Assembly (NCBI GenBank): GCA_903918595.1 | Contig: CAIXFB010000374.1 | Location: 1 to 13,518 of the forward strand | Source: an uncultured Actinomycetes bacterium | GTDB lineage: Bacteria; Actinomycetota; Actinomycetes; S36-B12 | Direction of reading: 5' to 3' | Length of the DNA stretch: 13,518 bases | Shown: piece by piece, positions 1 to 5,285 of the stretch | Numbering within the stretch: the first letter of the stretch is position 1 | Layout of the letters: each line of letters starts with the position of its first letter | Made by a program: the position numbers and the translations under genes | Notes under the pieces: generated by a model | The model's database searches: none | Told to the model about the DNA's origin: nothing | The model's input: the letters and a program-made list of their open reading frames with translations, nothing else

Positions 1-384
1 GAGCGTTTTGACAAGGTCGCAGGGCTGTTCCCCACCCTTGGAGAACGACGTAAACAGCGAGCAGGCTCACTCTCCGGCGGCGAGCGTCAAATGGTCGCCA
101 TGGGTCGCGCCCTCATGATGGAGCCCAGTGTGCTGCTTCTGGATGAGCCAAGCGCAGGTCTGTCCCCCGCACTCCAAGATGAAGTCTTTGTGCGGGTGAA
201 GGGCATCAACGAGACTGGCGTCACGGTGATCATCGTGGAACAGAACGCCCGGCGTTGCCTTCAAATCGTGGATCGCGGCTACGTGCTCGACCAGGGCCGA
301 AACGCCTATACGGGTACCGGGGCCTCGTTGGCCAACGATCCCAAGGTTGTTGAGCTCTACCTCGGCACCCTCGCCCGCGCCTGA
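1..384 (+). CDS. livF: Branched-chain amino acid-type ABC transporter ATP-binding protein (LivF-like), C-terminal part
   Basis: The gene is cut by the left edge; 127 residues remain, reading from base 1 to TGA at 382-384. Visible ATPase elements are the ABC signature LSGGERQ (fragment residues 24-30), Walker B VLLLDEP (44-50) and the D-loop SAGLSP (51-56). The segment IIVEQNA (77-83) takes the place of the usual H-loop histidine, as in LivF proteins, and is followed by a RGYVLDQG strand. The C-terminal YLG is also typical of LivF. The Walker A half lies outside the window. LivF pairs with LivG to power a LivH/LivM permease that imports branched-chain or related amino acids; the exact substrate cannot be read from the ATPase. 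It converges tail to tail with the livK-like gene, so the two are not co-transcribed. Alternative: the ATPase of a urea or short-chain amide transporter of the same family. Confidence 0.9.
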   Translation, partial: ERFDKVAGLFPTLGERRKQRAGSLSGGERQMVAMGRALMMEPSVLLLDEPSAGLSPALQDEVFVRVKGINETGVTVIIVEQNARRCLQIVDRGYVLDQGRNAYTGTGASLANDPKVVELYLGTLARA

Positions 385-441
385 TCAGTTCCCTGCCATT
401 TCACTGGCCCCTACACCAGCCCTTGCAAGACCCGTCGACCA

Positions 442-486
442 CAAAAAACAGAGGTCCCGCCTCCCCTGAGGGAGACGGGACCTCTG
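442..486 (-). terminator. Rho-independent terminator of the livK-like gene
   Basis: A perfect 11-bp stem, CAGAGGTCCCG (449-459) with CGGGACCTCTG (476-486), continues after one mismatch into a 5-bp inner stem (461-465 with 470-474) and a 4-nt loop. Plus-strand bases 443-448 are all A, so the minus-strand transcript has a U tract directly after the hairpin. The structure starts 16 nt past the livK stop codon. On the plus strand no T tract follows, so it should act mainly on minus-strand transcription, although the hairpin could still protect the livF mRNA 3' end. Confidence 0.92.
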
Positions 487-502
487 CGTGAAGGTGCTTG
501 CC

Positions 503-1846
503 TTACGGCAGGGGTACCTCTGCGGTAACGCGACCGATCTCAGCGAACTCCGTGTTGGAGGAGAACTCGTTGATCTGGATCGTTGCCGTTGCCGGGTCGC
601 CGTACTGGTTGAAGTCCAGCGCACCGGTTACACCGTTGAAGTCAATATCGGTGCCAGCGGCGAGCAATGCGACGCAGTCGGCGTAGGTCGTGCAAGCCTC
701 GCCACCGTTGCCCGCAACGTTCGCGAGCTCTGCTGCAATTGCGGTGCCATCAGCGCAACCAGCCTTGGTCGCAGCAAGTGCGAGCAGGATGGTGGCGTCG
801 TAGGCCTGAGCGCCGTAGGCGTAGTCCGTCAGTGCCGGATCAACCTCGAGCAGGCTCTCATTGAATGCAGTGAGGTCGGCCTCGCCCGTCGGAACGGTCG
901 CGACAACGCCCTTCATGGTGCCCTTCGGGAAATCTGCATAGGCGGTCGTGGAGATGTTGCCGTCCACGAGGTACACCTGCAGGTCCTTGGGACCAACACC
1001 CTGCTTGATCATTTCCTGGAGCAGCTTGGTGGTCTCCTCGAAGCCGATGACTGCCACAGCCTGTGGGCCACCTGCCTTGATTTCAGCGACCTCAGCCTCG
1101 AACGAAGCGGCTTCGCCGTCGTAGAGGATTTCAGAGGTCACGGTGCCACCTGCAGCCGCGAAGTCCTTGGCTGTTGCTGCTGCAAGGCCTTCACCGTAAG
1201 CATCTTGACGGGCAATAACGCCCATCGTCTCAATGCCTGCGTCGATGGCTGAAGCTGCGATAACTGCTCCCTGAAGGACGTCCGAGGGAGCAACGCGCCA
1301 GTAGAGGTCGTTGTCCGGGTAGGTCGTCAAGTTTGGTGCAGTGTTAGCTGGCGAGATCATCACAACACCGTTTGAGGTGATCTTGTCGATGACGGTCAGA
1401 GTCACACCTGAGGAGGCAGCGCCGATGATGGCCTGGACACCCTGAGCAATGTGTGAATCTGAGGTCTGCGATGCGATATCAGTTGAGGTATCGCCAGAGT
1501 CACCCTCGATGTATGTGACGGGTGCACCGAGAACTCCGCCAGCGGCGTCGATCTCAGCAACTGCCTTCTCAACACCAGCGAACTCCGGTGGGCCGAGGAA
1601 GGCGAGGTTGCCGGTTGCGGGAAGAAGCGAGCCGACCACCAGAGCACTGGGGTTCTGGCACTCTGCAGCAGCTGCTTCCTCTGCGGTTTCCACTGCTGTT
1701 TCTGCTTCTTCGACAGCAGTCTCTGCTGCCGACTCTGCCGCGGTTGCTGACTCGGTGGCTGTCTCTTCACCACTGCTGCAAGCAGCAAGGGCGAGGGATG
1801 CGACACCGAGCACAGCCACGGTCTTCATGACCATAGTGCGCTTCAT
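503..1846 (-). CDS. livK: ABC transporter substrate-binding lipoprotein, LivK/Peripla_BP_6 type
   Basis: This 447-residue protein starts with a lipoprotein signal peptide: a basic n-region (MKRTMVMK), a hydrophobic core and the lipobox LAAC with Cys23 as the lipidated residue. Residues 24-62 are an unusual low-complexity linker of almost only Ala, Glu, Thr and Ser. From about residue 66 a type 1 periplasmic-binding fold follows (VVGSLLPATGNLAFLGPPEFAGVEKAV, then GGVLGAPV, VIGAASSGVT and SPANTAPN). The protein should sit on the outer face of the membrane and deliver amino acids or related solutes to a LivHMGF transporter, whose LivF end converges on it. Three cysteines in the C-terminal part could form disulfides. 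ATG at 1846 is chosen for the AAGGAGA Shine-Dalgarno at 1851-1857; ATGs at codons 5 and 7 would shorten the signal peptide. The ligand is uncertain; leucine-type binding is only inferred from the family. Confidence 0.9.
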   Translation of the reverse strand: MKRTMVMKTVAVLGVASLALAACSSGEETATESATAAESAAETAVEEAETAVETAEEAAAAECQNPSALVVGSLLPATGNLAFLGPPEFAGVEKAVAEIDAAGGVLGAPVTYIEGDSGDTSTDIASQTSDSHIAQGVQAIIGAASSGVTLTVIDKITSNGVVMISPANTAPNLTTYPDNDLYWRVAPSDVLQGAVIAASAIDAGIETMGVIARQDAYGEGLAAATAKDFAAAGGTVTSEILYDGEAASFEAEVAEIKAGGPQAVAVIGFEETTKLLQEMIKQGVGPKDLQVYLVDGNISTTAYADFPKGTMKGVVATVPTGEADLTAFNESLLEVDPALTDYAYGAQAYDATILLALAATKAGCADGTAIAAELANVAGNGGEACTTYADCVALLAAGTDIDFNGVTGALDFNQYGDPATATIQINEFSSNTEFAEIGRVTAEVPLP

Positions 1847-1850
1847 GCAT

Positions 1851-1857
1851 TCTCCTT
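1851..1857 (-). promoter_or_regulatory. Strong Shine-Dalgarno of livK-like gene
   Basis: On the minus strand AAGGAGA lies 4 nt before the ATG at 1846 (5 nt counted from GGAG). It settles the start of the lipoprotein on the first of three in-frame ATG codons. Confidence 0.75.
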
Positions 1858-1897
1858 GGAAAACGGAACAACGGCCGATCGCCGTCGCGATAGCAGG

Positions 1898-1903
1898 AGC
1901 CTA
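1898..1903 (-). promoter_or_regulatory. Possible -10 box of the livK-like gene
   Basis: The minus-strand hexamer TAGGCT fits the actinobacterial TANNNT pattern and would give a leader of about 45 nt containing the Shine-Dalgarno. No good -35 box lies 16-18 nt upstream; instead the proximal copy of the paired 20-bp repeat (1915-1934) occupies that place, as expected for a promoter that depends on, or is blocked by, a bound regulator. This is inference from position. Confidence 0.3.
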
Positions 1904-1914
1904 GGCCCTTGGGT

Positions 1915-1974
1915 GTTACGCGCGGGTAACCTGACCCCGATCCGATGGCAGTTCGTAACCGGTTTGTGACCTGA
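1915..1974. promoter_or_regulatory. Paired operator-like repeats (GTNAC-N6-GTRACCTGA, two copies 40 bp apart)
   Basis: Copy 1 is GTTACGCGCGGGTAACCTGA (1915-1934). Copy 2 is GTAACCGGTTTGTGACCTGA (1955-1974). They share GTNAC, a 6-nt spacer that is not conserved, and GTRACCTGA; their starts are exactly 40 bp apart, near four helical turns. Seen from livK (minus strand) each reads TCAGGTYAC-N6-GTWAC. The proximal copy lies 69 nt upstream of the livK ATG, over the expected -35 region. The layout resembles the GTNAC-N6-GAAAC boxes bound by the actinobacterial nitrogen regulator GlnR and fits its looser AC-N9-AC core, but GAAAC is not present, so assignment to GlnR is inference. The flanking 1847-1914 and 1975-1994 hold no gene that I can support. 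Confidence 0.5.
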
Positions 1975-1994
1975 ATTGGGTACCTTGACTACCC

Positions 1995-2597
1995 CTAGCG
2001 AGGGGGTTGGACCCGTCCCTCGCACACTTCGGCGGCCACCTCGGCCAAGGTGAGCCGGCGATCCATCGCCTGGCTCCGGAGCCAAGCAAAGGCCTCAGGC
2101 TCTCCTATACCGGCCGATTCCTGCACCAGAACCTTGGCCCGCTCCACCCGTTCCCGGGCATTTGCCCTTTCGGTTGCGCCGGCGAGGTCGGCAGCCAGGT
2201 CGCGCGCTTGCTGCCATCGGGCTCTGGCCACGGCAATCGCAGGGGTCAGGTCAGCAGGTCCAAAAGGCTTCACCAAGTAACCAAAGGCGCCAGCTTCCGC
2301 CGCACGCTTGACTGTCTCCGACTGGCTAAAGGCCGTCACCATCACAACGGGAGCCCAGCCCTCACGGCTGATCTCTTCAGCAGCAGACAGTCCATCCCGC
2401 ACAGGCATGGCCACGTCCAGGAGAACCACATCAGGATGCAGCGACGCTACGGCGTCAACAGCCGCCTGGCCATCCCCCACAGCCGCCACCACCACATGAC
2501 CCTGCTCCTGAAGCATCTCGACCAGATCCATCCGGATGATCGATTCATCTTCAGCAACGACCAGGCGTAGAGGTTGTTCTGATGTCCGCTCAACCAT
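1995..2597 (-). CDS. pdtaR: ANTAR-domain response regulator (PdtaR-like)
   Basis: This is a 200-residue two-domain regulator. Residues about 10-120 form a receiver domain with acidic residues E16-D17, phospho-acceptor D61 (in VVLLDVAMP), T88 and K110 (in LVKPFGP). A helical linker leads into an ANTAR RNA-binding domain at about 132-193, with ERAKVLVQ, EPEAFAWLR and DRRLTLAEVA. Family members, once phosphorylated by the sensor kinase PdtaS, bind paired RNA hairpins and relieve transcription termination; the kinase is not in this window. The ATG at 2597 is preferred over the in-frame GTG at 2603 because TAGGGT (2604-2609) lies 6 nt upstream of it, which would make the mRNA start at the ATG itself. 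The livK-like gene lies 148 bp downstream on the same strand, but the operator-like repeats between them suggest separate control. Confidence 0.93.
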   Translation of the reverse strand: MVERTSEQPLRLVVAEDESIIRMDLVEMLQEQGHVVVAAVGDGQAAVDAVASLHPDVVLLDVAMPVRDGLSAAEEISREGWAPVVMVTAFSQSETVKRAAEAGAFGYLVKPFGPADLTPAIAVARARWQQARDLAADLAGATERANARERVERAKVLVQESAGIGEPEAFAWLRSQAMDRRLTLAEVAAEVCEGRVQPPR

Positions 2598-2603
2598 GCT
2601 CAC

Positions 2604-2609
2604 ACCCTA
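2604..2609 (-). promoter_or_regulatory. Possible leaderless -10 box of pdtaR
   Basis: TAGGGT on the minus strand ends 6 nt before the ATG at 2597, the geometry of an actinobacterial leaderless promoter, with transcription starting at the A of the start codon. No good -35 is visible. The same bases contain AGGG, which could instead act as a weak ribosome binding site 7 nt from the same ATG; either reading favours 2597 as the start. Confidence 0.4.
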
Positions 2610-2655
2610 GAGGGGGATCTCGTCAGCCATGGAAGACCCTGAGACCGATGGCCAC

Positions 2656-2661
2656 TACCCT
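2656..2661 (+). promoter_or_regulatory. Possible -10 box of the tRNA gene
   Basis: TACCCT matches TANNNT and ends 9 nt before the tRNA, so a transcript would start with only about 2-3 extra bases. The -35 position (about 2633-2638, AAGACC) keeps four of six bases of TTGACC. The 61-73 nt between pdtaR and the tRNA would then hold divergent promoters. Confidence 0.3.
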
Positions 2662-2670
2662 TGTCTCTGC

Positions 2671-2744
2671 GCCCCGGTATCCCAACCGGCAGAGGAAGCG
2701 GTCTCAAACACCGTCCAGTGTGGGTTCAAATCCCACCCGGGGCA
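2671..2744 (+). tRNA. tRNA-Leu (anticodon CAA), 74 nt, class I shape
   Basis: The cloverleaf is complete. The acceptor GCCCCGG (2671-2677) pairs fully with CCGGGGC (2737-2743), with discriminator A2744. The D stem is 2680-2683/2693-2696, with one C-A mismatch. The anticodon stem GCGGT/ACCGT encloses loop CTCAAAC, giving anticodon CAA at 2705-2707. The T stem GTGGG/CCCAC (2720-2724/2732-2736) encloses TTCAAAT. U8, G18-G19 and a possible A15-U48 pair are in place. No CCA is encoded. CAA reads UUG leucine codons and A73 suits LeuRS, but the variable region is only 5 nt (CCAGT, 2715-2719), whereas bacterial tRNA-Leu normally has a long variable arm. The RNA fold is near certain; which amino acid it carries is less so. 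The 3' end lies 15 nt from the convergent nusB stop. Confidence 0.93.
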
Positions 2745-2759
2745 CAGTGAAGTACTAGC

Positions 2760-3173
2760 TCAGGGAGCAGCAGCTACGGCCACAGCACCCAGCACGCCAT
2801 TAATGAAGCCCGCAGACTGCTCGGTGGACAATTCTTCGGCCATGCGAATTGCCTCAGAAATCGCTACAGCATTGGGTACGTCGGTGCTTTGAGTCACTTC
2901 GAACACGGCAATTCGCAGGATTGCCCGATCTACGCCAGGCATCCGGGCCAAATCCCATCCGGTCGCATGAGCGGAGATCAAGGCGTCGATCTCGCTTTGG
3001 TGTTCGACCACGCCGTCGACGAGAAAGATCGTGTAGTCATTCAGGGAAGGTTCACTCTCGGACTCCCGGCGCCGTTGGTGCTCGGCTAGAACCTGTTTGA
3101 CAGGAACAGCTTTTGCATCGGCCTCGAAGAGTACGTCGAGTGCCCGCTTGCGTGCCTTTCCTCGAGCAGACAC
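2760..3173 (-). CDS. nusB: Transcription antitermination factor NusB
   Basis: The 137-residue product has the usual all-helical NusB layout: an N-terminal RKRALDVLFEAD helix, the central ARMPGVDRAILRIAVFE segment (about 77-93) and the C-terminal signature AISEAIRMAEELSTEQSAGFINGVLG (about 104-129). NusB joins NusE (ribosomal protein S10) on boxA RNA and supports rRNA transcription antitermination. The start is a GTG at 3171-3173, two bases after the efp stop codon, with no independent ribosome binding site, so translation is probably coupled to efp. It is the last gene of the long minus-strand cluster; no terminator is visible before the convergent tRNA gene 15 nt away. Confidence 0.96.
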   Translation of the reverse strand: MSARGKARKRALDVLFEADAKAVPVKQVLAEHQRRRESESEPSLNDYTIFLVDGVVEHQSEIDALISAHATGWDLARMPGVDRAILRIAVFEVTQSTDVPNAVAISEAIRMAEELSTEQSAGFINGVLGAVAVAAAP

Positions 3174-3175
3174 GC

Positions 3176-3739
3176 CTAATCGTTCACTCGGCCGAGGTAG
3201 GAACCGTCGCGGGTGTCCACCTTGACCTTGGTATCAGACTCAATAAAGAGTGGAACTGCAATCTCGGCGCCTGTTTCCAAAGTGGCTGGCTTGGTGCCGC
3301 CCGTGGACCGATCCCCTTGGAGGCCAGGTTCGGTGTAGGTGATCATCAGTTCAACTGAAGCAGGCAATTCAACGATGATGGGAACGCCCTCATTCATCGA
3401 AATGTTTGCAACTTGATTCTCCAGTAGAAATTTGGCGCTGTCGCCAACCACGGTGTTTGGAACGGGTATTTGATCATAGGAAACGGTGTCCATGAAAACC
3501 CAGTCTTCGCCATCTCGGTAGAGGTACTGCATGTCACGGCGGTCAACTGTCGCAGTCTCAACCTTGACCCCAGCATTGAAGGTGCGATCTACAACTTTCC
3601 CAGTCAAAACATTCTTGAGCTTGGTGCGCACGAACGCCCCGCCCTTGCCTGGCTTGACGTGCTGAAACTCAACGACGGCCCATAGATTGCCGTCGATCTT
3701 CAGCACCATGCCGTTTTTTAGGTCGTTCGAGGTCGCCAC
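3176..3739 (-). CDS. efp: Translation elongation factor P
   Basis: EF-P binds between the ribosomal P and E sites and relieves stalling at consecutive prolines. The 187-residue length is standard if translation starts at GTG 3737-3739 (MATSNDLKNGMVLKIDG). A start at 3778, 13 codons further up, is possible in frame but would overlap the peptidase gene and add a tail not seen in the family. All three barrel domains are present: the N-terminal KOW-like domain with the loop HVKPGKGGAF carrying Lys32 at its tip, the central OB domain, and the C-terminal OB domain with GDRSTGGTKPATLETGAEIAVPLFI. Lys32 is the position modified in many bacteria; no modification gene lies in the window. A purine-rich AAAGAGA upstream may serve as the ribosome binding site. 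It follows the peptidase gene by 22 nt. Confidence 0.95.
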   Translation of the reverse strand: MATSNDLKNGMVLKIDGNLWAVVEFQHVKPGKGGAFVRTKLKNVLTGKVVDRTFNAGVKVETATVDRRDMQYLYRDGEDWVFMDTVSYDQIPVPNTVVGDSAKFLLENQVANISMNEGVPIIVELPASVELMITYTEPGLQGDRSTGGTKPATLETGAEIAVPLFIESDTKVKVDTRDGSYLGRVND

Positions 3740-3761
3740 CGGGTTCTCTTTCGCTCGCAGT

Positions 3762-4835
3762 TCAGCCGACCCGCGCAAGTGCGCGGTCCGATTCGGTCAG
3801 GATTCGTGGAAGCCCTTCTGTGACCACCACGGTGTCTTCAACCCGCACACCGCCGCTACCCACCAGATACACCCCTGGCTCGATAGTCAACGCCATGCCG
3901 GCCCTGATGGTACCCGCGGCGCCCGGAACCAAAAGCGGCCACTCATGAATTTCCAGACCGACGCCATGTCCGGTGCCATGAGCGAATTCGAGGCCGTACC
4001 CTCCCGCATTCACTCGCGAACGGACCAGTTGGTCGATCTCGGCAGCTCCGCGGCCGGGGGAAAGCGACTCAATACCGACGCCGTGTGCGCTGAGGACTAC
4101 CTCGTGAATCTCCCTTTGCCATCCGGTTGGCTCGGCCCCGGCCACAAATGTCCGGGTCATGTCGGCCCGATATCCGGCGAAGCTTGCCCCGCAATCAATC
4201 ACCAGGAGATCGCCCTTGGACAGCTGGTAATCCGAGGGCCTGTGGTGCGGGATGGCCGAATGAGCGCCCGCAGCCACGATCGTCTCGAAAGCCAGACCGT
4301 CGGCGCCCTCAGCAAAAAATCTCGTCTCGAGGGCTACTGCGATCTCACGTTCGCTCATGCCGAGTTCAATGCATTCCACGGTTCCTAAGAGCGCTGCAAC
4401 AGTAATGCTCGCTGCCGCTTGCATTGCTTGTAACTCCATCGGGGATTTGATGGATCGGAGGCTGGAGAGTGCCTGGGAATTCACTGTGACGGTGTCAAAC
4501 AATTCGACAGCATGTACATAGTTGACCGCGGCGAGACTCTCCTCCACCCACAGCTCATTCACGCCCTCAACGACGAGATTTTGGGCGCACCTGTTGAAGG
4601 ACTTCCGGTCCATCATGATTGGGATATCAGGGCATTCGGTGGCTGCCTGCGTTTCGTAGCGGGCATCTGTGACGAGAGACCACCCCGCAACAGACCCGCA
4701 TAGCGTTGCATGACTACCCGTAAAGCCCGTGAGATAGCGCACCTGCGCAGGTTCACAAATGATGACGCCTTGGCCCGTCGTGAGATTCAAATACTCAAGC
4801 AATCGATTTCGACGTGATGCACCCTCAACGTTCAC
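3762..4835 (-). CDS. pepQ: M24 family Xaa-Pro aminopeptidase/dipeptidase
   Basis: The enzyme removes the N-terminal residue next to proline from peptides, in the cytoplasm, with a two-metal centre. A creatinase-like N-terminal domain (VRYLTGFTGSHATL, LVTDARYETQA) precedes the pita-bread catalytic domain. Counting from the chosen start, the metal ligands are D214 (VIDCG), D225 (RADMTR), H290 (GTGHGVGL), E319 (TIEPGVY) and E334 (VRVEDTV), with the catalytic HHRPS pair at 197-198. The start is taken as GTG at 4833-4835, four bases after the aroQ stop, giving 357 residues, the normal family size. The frame stays open further upstream but that stretch is unlike the family and lies inside aroQ. No strong ribosome binding site is visible. 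The location between aroQ and efp is the usual actinobacterial context. PepP versus PepQ specificity cannot be settled from sequence. Confidence 0.9.
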   Translation of the reverse strand: MNVEGASRRNRLLEYLNLTTGQGVIICEPAQVRYLTGFTGSHATLCGSVAGWSLVTDARYETQAATECPDIPIMMDRKSFNRCAQNLVVEGVNELWVEESLAAVNYVHAVELFDTVTVNSQALSSLRSIKSPMELQAMQAAASITVAALLGTVECIELGMSEREIAVALETRFFAEGADGLAFETIVAAGAHSAIPHHRPSDYQLSKGDLLVIDCGASFAGYRADMTRTFVAGAEPTGWQREIHEVVLSAHGVGIESLSPGRGAAEIDQLVRSRVNAGGYGLEFAHGTGHGVGLEIHEWPLLVPGAAGTIRAGMALTIEPGVYLVGSGGVRVEDTVVVTEGLPRILTESDRALARVG

Positions 4836-4839
4836 TGGG

Positions 4840-5274
4840 CTAAGGCAGCAATCCGACCAAAGCGCGTAAAGCAAGTTCATAGCTGTTCGCACCGAAGCCC
4901 GAGATCGTTCCGGTGGCCACCCCGGAAACCACCGAGGTGTGCCGGAATTCCTCTCGAGCAACGGGATTGCTCAGGTGCACCTCGATCAGGGGGGCCGTGA
5001 GCATGGCACAGGCGTCCCTAATCGCGTAGGAGTAATGCGTGAAGGCTGCCGGATTCATGATGACCGGAACCGATAGGTCAGCAGCTTCATGTAACCAGCC
5101 GATGAGCTCGGCTTCGTCGTTTGTTTGCCTCACATCGGCACTGACACCTACACCTTGAGCCCACTCTTGAATCTTGGCCACCAAATCTTGGTAGGACAAG
5201 TTGCCGTATACGTCAGGCTCCCGAGTTCCTAGCCTGTTCAAATTAGGCCCGTTCAGAACCCACACGTCAGTCAT
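4840..5274 (-). CDS. aroQ: 3-dehydroquinate dehydratase, type II
   Basis: AroQ converts 3-dehydroquinate to 3-dehydroshikimate, the third step of the shikimate pathway. The 144-residue protein is of normal size. The substrate-lid motif GPNLNRLGTREPDVYG holds R18 and catalytic Y23; N74 lies in IMNPAAFTH, H80 follows, catalytic H100 is in IEVHLSN, and R111 is the conserved arginine of the REEFR segment. The ATG at 5272-5274 is preferred because it gives the usual MTDVWVLNGPN opening; a GTG at 5284-5286 overlapping the aroB TAG is an alternative that adds four residues. Neither has a clear ribosome binding site, so coupling to aroB (11-nt gap) is likely. Confidence 0.95.
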   Translation of the reverse strand: MTDVWVLNGPNLNRLGTREPDVYGNLSYQDLVAKIQEWAQGVGVSADVRQTNDEAELIGWLHEAADLSVPVIMNPAAFTHYSYAIRDACAMLTAPLIEVHLSNPVAREEFRHTSVVSGVATGTISGFGANSYELALRALVGLLP

Positions 5275-5285
5275 AGGTGCAAACA

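Noticed and set aside
488..1252. Open 254-codon frame on the plus strand
   Set aside because: It is antisense to the livK-like gene, has a composition rich in Cys and Gly that fits no family, and begins inside the terminator region of a well-supported gene.
1843..2085. 80-codon minus-strand frame between pdtaR and livK
   Set aside because: It overlaps the pdtaR tail in another frame and runs through the livK regulatory region and Shine-Dalgarno; no recognisable product.
2007..2570. Open 187-codon frame on the plus strand
   Set aside because: It mirrors pdtaR, whose REC and ANTAR motifs are clear; the antisense product shows no recognisable domain.
2671..2744. tRNA 3' end as a phage or element attachment site
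   Set aside because: No integrase gene and no second copy of the T-arm/acceptor sequence is present in the window.
3740..3778. Longer N-terminus for EF-P
   Set aside because: It would overlap the upstream peptidase gene and add 13 residues (MRGSAELRAKENP) not seen in EF-P; the GTG at 3739 gives the standard opening and length.
3687..4388. Open 233-codon frame on the plus strand
   Set aside because: It lies opposite the M24 peptidase and the efp start, and has no motif or ribosome binding site of note.
4836..4961. Longer N-terminus for the M24 peptidase
   Set aside because: The extra 42 codons lie inside aroQ and encode a Trp/Pro/Cys-rich stretch foreign to the family; it is the out-of-frame image of the aroQ C-terminus.
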